Positions 1 to 13,400 of a stretch of 64,000 bases of DNA are shown piece by piece. Position numbers and translations under genes: made by a program. Each line of letters starts with the position of its first letter. Position 1 is the first letter of the stretch. The notes under the pieces were generated by a model. The model was not told where the DNA came from. It ran no database searches and saw only the letters and a program-made list of their open reading frames with translations. The stretch comes from Benincasa hispida (lineage: Eukaryota > Streptophyta > Magnoliopsida > Cucurbitales > Cucurbitaceae), in NCBI RefSeq assembly GCF_009727055.1, contig NC_052349.1, forward strand, positions 45,096,071 through 45,160,070, in the 5' to 3' direction.

Positions 1-1844
1 CCCCAACAGTACTTGGTCATTTTGGTTGGTCATCTGAGACTGTGACGCACCATCAGTAGATTCACTCACGAGTGCTCGGCCAGATTTTGACTTGTCATTC
101 GGAGGGTGACATTTTCCATTCAGGGGTTGACCATATAGCTTCCAGCACTGATCCTTAGTGTGCCATGGTTTCTTGTAATGTTCACATATTGGAGGAGATT
201 TACCATACTGCTTGTCACATCAGGTCTAGATAACTTCACACGAAACGCAACAGAGTCAATAGTAGTAACCACAGAGCTGTTCATAGCACTTGACCTATCT
301 TCCTCTAATCAGACCTCAGAACACACCTCTATGAGAGACGGTATCGGTCACTGCTCCAGTATTCGATTGTGAACAGTATCAAATTTGGAGTTCAACCCAG
401 CAAGGAAGTCATGAACACGATCAACTTTCTCAATCTGAACCCTGCCACATGAGCAATCCCAGACAATCTCACGGCACAGATCCATTTCCTGTCATAGTAA
501 AGATAGTTTATTGAAATAAGAAGTCACACCATGGTCCTTTGTTTGCACTCATGAACTTGTTTTTGCAAGGTATACAGATGTGATGCGTTCTGCCTTTTAG
601 AATATAGTTTCTATAATGCATCCCAAATGTCTTGAGCAGTTGCAGAATATAGTAAGGGTTTTCCTATTTGAGGTTCCATGCTGTTAACCAGCATAGAGTA
701 GAGGAAGGAGTTTTCTCCCTTCCAGATGCGCTTTTGAGGATCTCCAGGTTTCGGTCTTGGTATCTCACCAGTTAGATACCCAAACTTATGTCGCCCCTCG
801 AGGGCCATTTTGATGGACTGAGACCAAGAGAAGTAATTCTAGCCATTCAGCTTCTTCCCTGTAATTATCCTTGTAGAATTTCCCATAGATCCATATATTT
901 GTAGTAGGTAAATTAGGGGAAGCTGTTACTGGATTTTTCGAATATAGTGGAAGACTGGAAGAAAAGTTTGAGTTAACAGGATTTGTCTGAAGATTTGTGG
1001 CGGTCCCAAGAACAACCCCAAGAGCAACAATTTGTTGCTACTAGCTAGTTGTTGGACCCCAATTGGAGATAGACCCATCAATCTTGAAGCACCATGACCA
1101 GTCGGCCTATGTTGAGCAGGAATAGAGGGGGTTGATGTAGGTGGTTTCTGCCCACAGGAAAAAGAAGATGATGCTTCACCCATATAGTCGATGGCTGAAG
1201 GTTGGAACAACGATTGGAACGGTGGTTGGAACGACGCAGAGCTTGGATGGGTCAGCTGCGGCTGGGGCTCTGCTGGTGGAAGATCGTGATTGGCTCGGAT
1301 CGTGGTTGGGGCTCTGATTGGGCTTGGAGTTGGTCCGATTTAGTCAGCATCGGACATGGCTCGAAGACCCCAACGACGGACAGGGACACAGCTGGATTGG
1401 CTTTGATCGACTGTTGAACACTTGCGATGCGGCTGGATTAGCTTCGATCAGTTGCTGGACTCCTTGCGGCGGCTGTGTTTGCATCGGATTGAGGATTTTT
1501 CGGAGATACCTGTCGACGACAGCCTGAATAGCGACGATATTAATCGTTTCTGCTGTACTTCCATCAATTGCTAGGGTTGATGATTGATTTTCTTCTATAG
1601 CGGCTAGGGTTTTGTCACCATGCTCTGATATCATATTGAAATAAAGAAAAGAAGAAGAAGAATGCACGGTTTATGTGGAAAACCTTAGACCAGGGAGAAA
1701 AAACCACGATAGAAGAATTATTATTAATTTCCACACACTACAAACATCACAGACCCAACAAATAAATAGATTAGGGCAAACCTTAAGTAGAGAAATGTGA
1801 AAAGACTAAAATGCCCCTAGGGAAAATACATTAACTGTCAACAG
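1..1844 (-). mobile_element. Ty1/copia retrotransposon, 5' part, cut by the window start
   Basis: Read on the minus strand: a 5' LTR (1634-1844), a primer binding site touching it (1622-1633, TGATATCAGAGC, one mismatch to the usual initiator-Met-tRNA site), then gag. Gag pieces are an N-terminal stretch near 1344-1620, a UBN2-type gag core at 611-808 (EGRHKFGYLTGEI, ending AQDIWDAL), and the last part of a CCHC zinc knuckle near 120-165 (PWHTKDQCWKLYG). Frames shift between the pieces, so gag is broken. Protease, integrase and RT must lie beyond position 1. The gag core closely resembles that of the complete element at 15917-21497, so both belong to one family, though their LTRs have diverged. 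The element sits upstream of the first visible SUVH4 exon, in the same intron or 5' region. Confidence 0.85.
1634..1844 (-). repeat. 5' LTR (211 bp) of the truncated copia element
   Basis: On the + strand it opens TATTGAAATA and closes ACTGTCAACA, with a primer binding site directly inside at 1622-1633. It shares blocks with the 217-bp LTRs of the element at 15917-21497 (GTGGAAAACC, AAAACCACGATAGAA, AAAATGCCC.TAGGG). The partner LTR is outside the window, so no target duplication can be tested. Confidence 0.8.
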
Positions 1845-2089
1845 TAAGCTCATAGAACTTTTCATGATTTTTGTTGAGAAATGCAATATTTAGATAAAAT
1901 AGATTGAAAAGTCAATAAGAAGCTACATCATATTGATTGGAACCACAGTTGCTAGCCTGCTACATATTTTTGGGAATCCATCACTCTGTATGCATGCCTA
2001 TCATAGGGGACATCATGTGATATGATTGGAGAGTTTCTCCTCCATCCACCCTTTCTTGAAATAAAAGGGTAATTTCTTATGGTTGGGAA

Positions 2090-2345
2090 GGGTGTGTGCT
2101 ATCATATGGGATCTTTTGGGTGAAAGAAACAATAGAGTATTTAGGAGGTTAGATAAGAAGCCTAGTGATGTTTGGGGCTCATTAGGTTTCATATTTCTCT
2201 TTTGGCTTTGACTTTGAAATTTGTCGGCAATTATTCTATAGACAATGTTTTGTTTGATTGGTCCCCTTTTTGTCAGCTTGGTTTTTTGTATATGGATATT
2301 CTTTCTTTTTTCTCCCTCAATGAAAGTGGTTGTTTTATATATAAC
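2090..2345 (+). mobile_element. LINE 3' fragment (end of ORF2)
   Basis: The + strand reads GERNNRVFRR, the conserved end of the zf-RVT region in plant L1-type ORF2, followed by a decayed tail. Upstream DNA (1845-2089) shows no further recognisable ORF2. This is a 5'-truncated, non-functional copy upstream of the first visible SUVH4 exon. Confidence 0.55.
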
Positions 2346-2690
2346 AAAATCATATTGGAGGTATTGTACAGGTAATGTGTGTAATAGTTTCCATTTATAA
2401 AAAGAAGCAACTTCATTTTTTGCTTTTTTTTATAAGAAACAATTCCATAAATGAATGAAATATCCAAAGAGTTACATGGGCCATAACCGAGATTACAAAA
2501 GATTCCTCCAATAAGATGCTAGGAAATTTAAGTTGTAGCTGTGGCTGTATATTTTTACACCAAAAAGAATACTATATATAGATGATTCAAGAACCAGGAG
2601 CAACTTCATTAAAAGAAAGAAGGTTTGCAATCGAAGATATCCATAGTGCTGCATTTTACAGCTTCATAGTTTTGTTTCATTAAATTTCTC
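2346..2690. other. AT-rich DNA, possibly an inverted LINE tail
   Basis: No gene is supported. The stretch around 2420-2460 looks like the reverse complement of a LINE 3' end (T-rich tract, then sequence like the inverse of a LINE UTR), but it is too short and degraded to call. Confidence 0.25.
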
Positions 2691-4066
2691 TTTTTGGTGA
2701 GGACTCCTTCTGGGGTAAGGTAATCAGAAGCATTCATGGTAAAGATTCTTTTAATTGGCACATGGCAGGCAAAGGTGGTAGGAGTTTAAGAAGCCCTTAG
2801 GTTAGTATCTCGAAATCTTGGCTGAAAGTTGAGTCATTGGCCACATTCAAGTTAGGAAATGGCAGCTGGATTGCGTTTTGGCTAGACCCTTGGGAAGGAG
2901 TGACTCCCTTTAATATCTTGTTTCCAAGTCTTTTCAGAATCACCATTTTCTAAAAGGATCCGTAGCTGACCATTGGGACATCCTTTTGGCCTCATGGTCA
3001 ATCTCATTTTGCCGATTACTTAAAGATGACGAGGTGCTTGAATTTTAAGAGTTGCCTGGGAAAATTGCAGCAAGGAGAATTTCAGATGCATTCGACAAAA
3101 GGGGCTGATCTATATCAGCCATGGGCAGTTTCACGGTCAACTCTCTCAAAAGCCACCTTTCCCTTCCTCCCCTTTGGATAAATCTCTCTTCTCGGCCCTT
3201 TGGAAGACGAATAGCCCTCAAAGGGTTAGCATCCTTATTTAGATAATGCTCTTTGGCCAGCTGAATGTTGCTTCTGTTTTATAAAGCAAACTGCCCTTTA
3301 ATTGCCTCTCCCCTTCTATATGCCCGTTGTGCCTTCATTTTAGCGAAGATCCTCTCCACCTTTTCTTTTTGTGCTCATACTCAGCTTGGTGTTGGGAGAA
3401 TTTACTGTCCATCTTCAATCTATCATGGGTAATGAGCGACGACTTTCGGGGAAATGTGTAGCAACTTTTAGTTGGAACAAGCTTTAAGAATGCCATCCGT
3501 TTACTTTGGCTTAATGCGGTTAAAGTTCTATTGACAGATTTATGGTTTGAGAGAAACCAGAGGGTGTTTAATGATAAATCTCTTGGGTGTCAAGATCGCC
3601 TTGAATCTGCTTGTCGTCTTGCTTCTTCTTGGTGCACCCTCTCCAAGTCTTGCTTCTTCTTGGTGCACCCTCTCCAAATACTTTAATAGCTACAGTATTA
3701 TGGATTTCAACCTCAACTGGAGAGCTTTTATTTCCCCTCCTATTGGTGGATCTTAGCTTCATCAGCTGCTGTTTTCTCTTGTTTTTTCAGCTTTGTTTTT
3801 TCTTTTGTTCCATTTTCTTTATAGTTCTCTCTCTTTCCGGCCACTGTTTGGGCCTTGTTATGTTGTTTGTTTTATGTTTGGCTTCTTCCCAACATTAGTC
3901 ATGGTTCTCTATTCTTGGAAATGATGAGGGCGTTAAGGGAGTGTCAACCTAGTTGAGATGTTCGGGTGTGCTAGCTGATCCTTAAGTCTATGTTTGATCC
4001 TCCTGTACTTTGGGCTTTAGCTCACAATTCTTTTAATATAAAGAATCGTTTCCTTTTTTTTAAAAA
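2690..4066 (+). mobile_element. 5'-truncated LINE (ORF2 C-terminus plus 3' UTR)
   Basis: The + strand reads, in broken frames, GKVIRSIHGK, then GGRSLRSPWVSISKSWLKVE, GNGSWIAFWLDPWEG, and later FERNQRVFND and LNWRAFISPP. This is the region after the RT domain in plant L1-type ORF2, including zf-RVT. The 3' UTR has a block at 3936-3972 (AAGGGAGTGTCAACCTAGTT) that recurs in the long LINE at 13733-13770. It closes in TTTAATATAAAGAATCGTTTCC and an A/T-rich tail near 4050-4066. A 31-bp tandem duplication lies at 3618-3679. No RT catalytic domain remains. Confidence 0.75.
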
Positions 4067-4309
4067 AATTATCATTTAAATATGTGGTAGAAAGGACAAA
4101 AAATAATATGGAGACAAATGTTGAAACAAAGGCCATCATTTAATTTTTGTTGTTGTCTCCTTCATATGATCTCAATATCAAACATATTAAGTGACCGACT
4201 CCAGAGTAGTATGATAAAGAATATTCTTTAGGATTAGGTTCTTTTCATTTGATTAATTATCCATGACAATTTCTTAGGATTTTTTTTTTCTTTTTGAAAA
4301 TAATTGCAG

Positions 4310-4483
4310 TATAGTAATTACTCCTTCCCACTTGCGGTGGCCATAGTTTTATCGGGCATGTATGAGGATGATTTGGATAATGCCGAGGATGTCATTTACA
4401 CTGGTCAAGGAGGGCACAATTTAACTGGCAATAAACGTCAGATCCAGGATCAAAAAATGGAACGTGGTAATTTGGCTCTCAAG
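4310..4483 (+). CDS. SUVH4: SUVH4 exon a (SRA domain, first part)
   Basis: Acceptor TTGCAG before 4310 and donor GTATGT at 4484. It has 58 codons, phase 0 at both ends, from YSNYSFPLAVAIVLSG to RGNLALK. It includes the YEDDLDN...YTGQGG core of the SRA domain. The coding sequence clearly starts earlier, because SRA begins upstream of this exon. Confidence 0.92.
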
Positions 4484-7400
4484 GTATGTTCACAATTTCT
4501 TTTTTAAAAATAGAACTTTCTTACATTCTTTGATCTTATGTAACTAGATTAGGTTCAGGGAGTTAATGAAATTTAAGGAATGAATATAGCTTTTTATGAT
4601 CACAGAAGGATGAGAAGTGCTGGAATTTCTACTATTTGTGTGTAAATATTATTTCTTTTTTATACGAAACGATAATATGTAATAATCACAAAAAGAACAA
4701 TCTAGGGGCAGAAAAGTGAGAAACCTCTCCACGAAGAGAACTAAATTAACAAAGCCTCCCAATTGTGGAGGATTTGGCTAAGGCTGTAATTATAAAAAAA
4801 AAGACCTTGTGTCTAAGAGTCTACCTTGAAGAAGTAATTTGTACAGGGTTACAAAAATTGACAAAAGAAGAGGACTTATCTCCAAAAATCCTTTTGTTGC
4901 GTTATTTCCAAAGCTCCCATAAGGGAGCATGTGTAGCACACCCAACCTCTTTTTGGTTTACATTTGAGGGCCAATCTCTAAGGGCTTCCAAAAGCCACCT
5001 ATCCATCTTTTTAGGAAGACACATGTTGATGCCAAAAGCTTCTAGGGGGCGTTTAAGGTAAGGAGTGGAGTTGTGAACTCTAAGGAGTTATGTAGTCTGT
5101 GGAATTGTGTAACTCTTGGGACCTATAATGTAAGGAGTTAATAAGACATAAAATTGACAAAACTCTTCGTTGTCCTCCTCCATCTTTGGGCAAACTCTTT
5201 TAGCTCAAGAATGACATCTAGATAGGCCCAGGCAACCTTGTCATAAGCCTTTTACAAATCAAGCTTTAGAAGGATACCTTCCTTCCTTAAGACCTTGCAT
5301 TGACAATGTTATTGAGCCTTTTGAGGCGGGGGAGGATAGGGTTATCTTATCTCACCTCCAATTTACTGATGATACTTTATTCTTTTGCTCTTGAAAGGAT
5401 AGTTCTTGATCTTAAATCATGTTCTTGCTTTCTTTGAAGAGATGTTGAGGTTGAAGATTCATAGGGGAAAGTGTCGTATTATGGGAATTAATTGTGATGA
5501 GGAGAAGCTTAGAAGTTGGGCAAATGTGGTTGGATGTGAGATTGGCACTTGGCAGACTTCCCTCATCTTACCTTGGTCTTCTTCTTGGAAGTAATCCAAA
5601 GTCTACTGCTCTTTGGGACCCAATGGTTGATAAAGTTTGAAATTGGTTAACTTCGTGGAAGAAAGGTTTCTTTTTCTCCCTAAAGTTGGTAAACTTACTT
5701 TGATCAAATCTGCTTTGGTATCCTTGTATATTTTTTCTCCCTCATTAGGGTTCCTTGTGAGGTGTGTAAGAGTTTGGAGTGATGTGTGACTTCCTGGGAA
5801 GGGGTTGAAAAGAAGGAAAAGGCAAAGGATCACATTTGGTTAGTTTTGAGATCATCGAAAGGTTGGAGTCCTTAGGTGGTCTTGCAATTGGGAATCTTAG
5901 GGTGTGAAACAATGCTTTACTAGCCAAGGGGCTTTGATGCTTTTTCTCTGAGTCTAATTCTCTGTGGCATAAGATCATTGTTAGTAAACATGACCTTCAC
6001 CCTTTCAAGTGCCTGTTTAAGGGGGTTAAGGGTACTTTCTTTTGTTCATTTGGTTTGTTAGAGGATTAAGATTTATAGGAAGGTGAAGTTCTTTATATAG
6101 TAGGTGCTTAACGGATGAGCTAACACGTTGGATAGGCTTTTGAGGAAGATGTCTTCGCTTGTTGGGCTTTTTTGTTGTATTCTTTGTCGGAAGGTGGAGG
6201 AAGATTTGGACCATATTCTCTGGTGCTGTATGTGATTCGTGTTCGGGATTCTTTTTTCAGACGTTTGGTTTGATGATTGCTCGACATAGAGACGTCAGTG
6301 CTATGATCAACGAGTTTCTGCTCAATTCGCTTTTTGGGAGGAAAGGTTGTTTTTTATGGTGTGCATGGGTGGGCACGATCTTATGGGTTTTGTGAGGTGA
6401 ATGGAATGGGAGAGTGTTTAGGGAAATGGAGGGACCCTTCGGATGTTTGGTCCCTCGTTCATTTTCATGTTTTTCTTTGGACTTCGATTTCAAAGGATTT
6501 CTGTAATTTCCTATAGACATCTTGTTTCATAGTTGGAGTCCCTTCGTATAGAGGAGCTCCCTTCTTGTGGGTATAGTTTTTTATATGCCCTTGTATTCTT
6601 TTATTTTTTCTGAATGATAGTTGTTACTTTCATTATTAATAAAACCATTGAGCTTACTTCAGATCCTTCCATTGTCTTAAATTTTTATTATGTAATTTAA
6701 TCGTTGGATGTTTTGGTGTCCTTTTTGCAGGTTATTAAGGTAGTTTGAAGATCTTATGTTTATTTATGCTAAAAAAACATTATTTTTTCTCTTATTAATC
6801 TTAGGAGGAAAGAGTTTCTTAAATAGAAGAAATACCCAATTACAAATAAGGAAAGAATAAAATATAGCAAATATAATACAATAAGTACAATATAAAATTT
6901 CACAATAAAGGAAATAATGAACAATTTATTATTTTGTCGTTTTTGATGTCCTCTGTGAAGACTACTTTTCTAACTTTGTTCCTCAATCTACGCATTTGGT
7001 TGTATTGTGGAGCTTTTGTGGTTTTAAGTTTAGATCTTTGTCTGACTGGTTCTCCCCTAAATCCAGAATTGTATTGAGCAAGCTGTCCCAGTTAGAGTGG
7101 TCCGGGGGCATGAATCAGCTACTAGTTACTGTGGGAAACTTTACACATATGATGGCTTGTATAAGGTACTTCTTTTAACATGAAAGATTCTAATCTTTTA
7201 ACATGAAAGATTCTATAGTTTTCTTTATTCGTTAGATTCAATAGTCCTATCACATAGAGGTAGTACAGTTTTCAATTAGACATAATAAACCACTGTCCTA
7301 CTATATAGCGCATTCTAGCAGTATTAAGTTTCAGTTACATTTGCATTATTTCAATGTCATGCAGTGTAGTGCTCAATTTATTTAGCATGTTAATATTTAC

Positions 7401-10400
7401 TATCATGTTGAAAAGTTGTATAGTTCAGAATCACCTACCGATGGATTATTAAGTATTTTCATCTGCTGTTATGTTATGATATTTGATCACTAACAAGGAT
7501 TCAGGTAAAAGTCCGGCACGTTCAATAGTATTTTAGGCCCCGTTTGGGAACCTTTGTTTTTGGTTTTTGAAAATTAAACCTATTTGCTCTCAATTTATTA
7601 CAATGGTTTGCATCTTTCTTAAATAAAAGGGTTGAATTCTTAGCCAAATTCCAAATAAAAAACAAGTTTTTACTATCATGTTGAAAAGTTGTATAGTTCA
7701 GATCACCTACCGATGGATCGTTTATTTTCATCTGCTGTTATGTTATGACATTTGATCTCTAACAAGGATTCAGGTAAAAGTCCTGCATGTTCAATAGTAT
7801 TTTAGGCCCCGTTTGGGAGCCATTGCCTTTGATTTTTGAAAATTAAGCTTATTTTCTCTCAATTTCTTATAATGATTTGCATATTTCTTAAATAAAAGGG
7901 TTGAATTCTTAGCTAAATTCCTGGAAAGTTTTTCGTCGAAGATGTAAAAGTCAGCAAGCAACTCATCCTATCTGAATTGCATCTCATCTAGTTCGTGGAT
8001 AACATATTAGAAATGATTAAGATCCCAATCTCGAGCTGTTTTATAAGGAATGGAAGAGATGAATTCGTTGTAACAAAATTGTCTAAGCTTAGCAAATCAT
8101 GGGGTTGGTTAATGAGATGTGTAGTATGGCCAGCATCAGGAAGAAGATTTTTCATTCACATCTCGATGTGTGATTCAATCTATGGTTGGCAATCCTTTGT
8201 TAACATGCTAAGGGATTTCTTGAAGCTAAAAATTGATTATACATCATTTTGGCGTAATAACTCGACTCAAGATGTCAGCTATGTTGTCATTGTTAGAAAC
8301 AAGAAAATTTCAGGAAGCTCTGTTTTACCATTAAAAAAATAGAGCATGATCACCAGCATTCACAATGGGCAGCAACCTTCCCCTATTTTAGAAGTTGAAA
8401 AATAGAGCAAGACAGGTTAGTGGGTCCAAAAGAGTACTGAAGTTTTCAAAGAAGATTTTAGCAATCTATAGATCGTTTCAAGATTATTTGGATTTAATAA
8501 TTGGCCTGAGATATCCAAAGTGTTAAAGCTTTTCTTCAACTTCGACATCATAATCAACTCCTTATCTGCAGAAAGTGCCTTGATAAAATTGGAATGTGGA
8601 AATCTAGAAGAATTAATAGAGCACCCAGGAAAGTGGCAGGAGTTTGATCATTTCCATTTGAAGTTCAAAAAGTGGATTAAACTAGAGCATAGTCGTCCGA
8701 AATTGTTGAAAAATATTGAGGGTGGATTTCAAAGAAATCCACCTTTAGACTATTGGTGTATGCATACGTTTGAAGTTATAAGTGCCTACTTTGGAGGATT
8801 GGAATCAATTTGGAATGAACGTCGAATCTGCTTAATGTAGTTGAAGCAAAAATTCAAGTAAAGAATCTTTGTGGATTTATGCCTGCAACAATAGAAATTT
8901 TAGATGTAAGCCGTGGAAACATTTTTCTAAACTATGGTAATATAGTCAATGGATCCTTCTAACAAAGTTAAAGGTGAATTACTTGTTAAAGATTTTTCAA
9001 ATCCAATTGATTTGGTTCGATTAATTCAAGTTATGAAAGATGAAAGGGTGGAAATTTCAACGTTAGTTCGAAATGGGCATTCCTTGAAGTAGCAGGAAAT
9101 ACAACCAACTTCTCAAGAAACCCCTTTGTGTCTAGATTTAAGAAGAATCAAGGAAACGTTCAGGCACCATGCTCGTCGGAAGATAAGATATCACAACTGT
9201 GGACAGAGGAGCAATACACCAGAAGCCCAAACCGGTTTGATGTGAACACAAATATTAATCTAAAGAGGAAAGAGATAGTGATGGATTTACAGTCACAATA
9301 AGGAGTTGAACAACCTATCTATCAGAAGGCACGAAAGTTGGAATTCAAAAAAAGCACCTTGTTCTTCTCTCGATGGAATGCCAAAAGTATAAAACGGTTG
9401 GAATTGACTTTATCTCTAAGATACATTCTCAAGTCCATAAAGACATGCCTAAAGTCGCCTTGTTTGTAGTACCTCCCTCTTCAAAGCTGAAATTAAGATC
9501 AGTTGGTTGTTCGAACTTTGAGCCGCCTAAGAAAAATTGTTTCGAATTCCTGCCAATTGAGTCCAACGGAAAATTTCTTGCTAGGTGAAAAGATATCCAA
9601 AGAAGATCAACGGTCATTTTCATTTATTAACCACCATGTCCTTGGATCATCATTCGACGAAGGGATGAAGAAGTCTTTCGTAGATGTTTCATTGTTCCCT
9701 TACTCCAAGAAAGGTATATCACCATCTTTTGATTGTGCATTGAAGCCTAAAAGCAAAGCTCACTTGTTCAGACCTTTCCAAAAGCATTTCATAAGGAAGA
9801 AGACAACTTTTGCAATGTTTAGACATCCATGATAAACTCAGAGTTGCTTGAAGAAAGCTGCATTAAAGTCCAAATTCCTAGGTCCTCTCCGGTTAGTTCA
9901 TATATTTTTCATTTTAAATCTTGTTCTTTCTCTTATTTTGATTTCAAAATTGTTGGCTCAAATGTAATCTTTGTGCGAGGTACCTCGGAATCTCAACAAG
10001 TTGTCGTTCAAAACCAAAAATTTGATTCAGATGGAGATTCTATAGTCAGTGTCAATAGTGAAGAGTTAGAAAAATCAGATTTATAGGCTTTCCAAGAGGA
10101 GGAAGAATCTTATGATGGCCATTATAATGCTTTATAGTGCCTATTTCAATGAGGAGAAGGACAAGTGATTGGAAATGCAAGTGCATCACCCATTCAACCT
10201 ATTGATAAGAAGGAAATTCCACAAAATCTATTATCAGTGGTGGAAGTTGAAGTCGAATGCAAGAGTTCCTTTATAGTGTTGTCCTAGCATGAAGATACTG
10301 TCGTGAAACACAAGAGGTTTTGGAGATGACTTCAAAAGATTGGCTCTAAGAAGAAGTTTAAAGAAAATAAACCTGGATTTGGTTTTGATCCAAGAAACTA

Positions 10401-13400
10401 AAAAAGATTTATTTGGCGTTAGCTTTATCAAGGAGTTATGGAACTCAAACGACATTGGTTGGGCCTTTGTTGATGCATTTGGAAAATCTGGAGGAATTCT
10501 AACTATGTGGGATGAAAGCAAAATTTCAGTTACTGAAGTGCTAAAAGGAGGCTATTCTATATTCGTGAAATGCACGAGTGTTTGTAAGAAACCATGTTGG
10601 ATCACAAATGTCTAAGGACCTATTGATTGTAGAGAAAGAAAATACATTTGGCCAGAATTACTTTCACTTTTAGATTACTGTGATGAACCTTTGTTGGAGG
10701 GGATTTTAATATCACTAGGTGGGGAGATTAATAAGAGGACTGAGGAAGTTTAATAACTTCATCGATTTGACAAAGTTAATGGAAATTCCACTTAACAACG
10801 GTCGTTTTACATAGTCACGAGAAGGAAATACTGTATCATGTTCGCTTGAATCTTGATAGATTCTTAATCTCTAATAATTGCAATAGCTGACTAGACATTA
10901 AAGAAAGCTGTAGAGTTATTGAAAGAGTATTGAGTTTGAAGGTTCAACAAGGTTGGGATGGTTTCGTTATTTTCTCTAAGTTAAAGGAAAATCAAGGCTG
11001 CCTTGAAGACTTGAAATGTTGATTTTGAGTATAAAAAGAAAAGATTAAAGGGAGCTTTGCTAAAAGAAATTGAAAATTGGGACTTAGAAGGAGAAAATCC
11101 AAAAAATTTTGTTTTGGAAAGGGATATGAGACTCTCCTTGAAAGGAGAATTGCTATCACTTTATCAAATAGAAGAAAGAAATTTATGACAGAAAAGCAAG
11201 TTAAATTGGTTGAATTTGGGAGATGAAAATTCTAAATTTTTCCATCGTTTTCTTGGACGCAAAGAAAAAGAGGAATATGATTTTAGAATTGATCAACGAT
11301 CAAGGAGTATCAACAAGGTCTTTTTAAGGAAATTGAAGACTTAATATTGGGATCCTACTCTTCTATGTACTCCAAATCACCGGGTATTAAAGTTATTCCT
11401 TTAATTTGCAAGGGCCTAAGGTTGCCCGAAATCAGAATTTCATGTTGGTAGTCGGATTTACCCTCGAGGAAATTAGAATTGCTTTGTAGATGTTGGGAAA
11501 AAACAAGGCCACCAGACCTGTCGGCTTTACAATAGAATTCTTCATAAAATTTTGGGATTATTTCAAAGACAATTTCATGGATTTATTTGAGGAATTTTAT
11601 ATAAATGATAAGCTAAGCTCTTGTGTAAAGGAGAACTTCATTAGCTTGATTAAGAACAAAGAAGATGCTGTCTTGATAAGATATTCTAGACCAATCAGTT
11701 TAACTACATTGACATACAAAATTGTAGCAGAAGTGTTAGCTGAGCGCTTAAAGAAAATTATACTATGTATAATTGCAACTACTCAAAGTGCTCCCATGGG
11801 AGGAAGACAAATTCTAGATCCGGTTCTCATAGCCAATGAAGTGGTGGAAGATTACCGTTCTAAGAAGAAAAATGGGTGGATCTTAAAACTTGATCTAGAG
11901 AAAGCCTTTGATCGTGTAGATTGGGTTTTTCTTGAAAAAATTCTTGTTGAAAAGAACTTTGATTGAAGATGGATTTTGTGAATAATTGGTTGTGTCTAAC
12001 CCAAAATATTCAATCTTCATAAACGGAAGGCCAAGGGGAAGAATCAAAGCTTCGAGGGGCATAAGATAAGGGCAAAAGGTTAATCGGGAGAAATTTGTAT
12101 TATGTGGCATCAATATTGACGATAACAAGTTTTCAGCGGCGTCCAGATTGAATTGCAAGGTCGTTCACCTTCCTTTTTTGTATCTTGGTACCTTTCGGAG
12201 ATTATCCCAAACAGGTTGAATTTTGGCAGCCAGTGATTGATAAAATTCAAGGCAAATTGGATAAATAGAAGAGATACAACCTCCCTAGACGAGGCTGTGC
12301 CACTTTTTGTGAGTTTGTCCTTTTGTACATCCCTACTTATTACATATCTATTTTCTTTATGCCAAAAAAGGTGATCTTAATCGTTGAAAGATTAATGAGG
12401 AATTTCTTCTGGGAAGGCCATTCGGGAGGCAAATGGAGCCATTTAGTAAAGGACATAGTTAACTGAACGCAAGAAGATGGTGGACTTGGTATTGAAGGAT
12501 TGAAAATTGAGAATTCAAGTCTTTTAGCTAAGTTGGGGTGGAAACTTATTAACGATGAGAATTCCTTATGGAGCCAAGTTATAAAAAGTACCCGTGGTAG
12601 AAGCTTGTTTGGGTGGCATACCAATGGAAAAGTTACTTGCAACCTTCGTAGTCCTTGGATTAGCATATCAAGGACTTGGTTAAAAATTGAATCATTGTCA
12701 ACCTACAAAATTGGTAATGGTAGAAGAATTGCATTCTGACATGATCCTTGGTTGGATAAAATACCTGTAAAAAATTCCTTCCCAAGACTATAGAATTTCT
12801 TTAAATCTGAATGGAGCTGTCCATGAGTTTTGGGATTTTGCACTTGCGTCTTGGTCCATTAACTTTCGAAGATTACTCAAGGAAGAAGAAATAGATGATT
12901 TTCAAATCCTTGTTGGTCTTGTATCTACAAAATCACTCACAACAAATCTTGATAAAGATTTTGGGAATTAGAAGCTAATGGTTCATTTTCGGTAAAATCC
13001 CTTGTCAAACATCTTTCCACGGCCTCTCCCATTGGGAAATGGCTGGAATTGGCTTTGTGGAAAACTAAAAGCCCTCAAAGGATAAATGTTGCAATTTGGA
13101 TAATGTTAAATGGGCTTCTCAACTATGCATCTGTAATGCAAATGAAACTCCCCTCTCATTGTTTATCTCCACAAGGTTGACCTCCTTGCTTTGCAAAGAT
13201 TTGCAGCACTTGTTTTTTAGTTGCGGTTATGCTAAAATTGTTGGCTTCAATTGTTTAATTGTTTCAACCTTAGCTGGGATCTTGGTAATGTTTTTAAAGA
13301 TAATGTTCTTCAACTACTGACCGGCCCTAAGTTCAAAGAAGAACCAAGATTAATTTGGATTAATGTAGTAAAAGCCTTGTAAGTTGAGTTGTGGTTCGAA

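Noticed and set aside
1202..1527. Plus-strand frames opposite copia gag
   Set aside because: They are the complement of the minus-strand gag N-terminus and repeat-rich leader.
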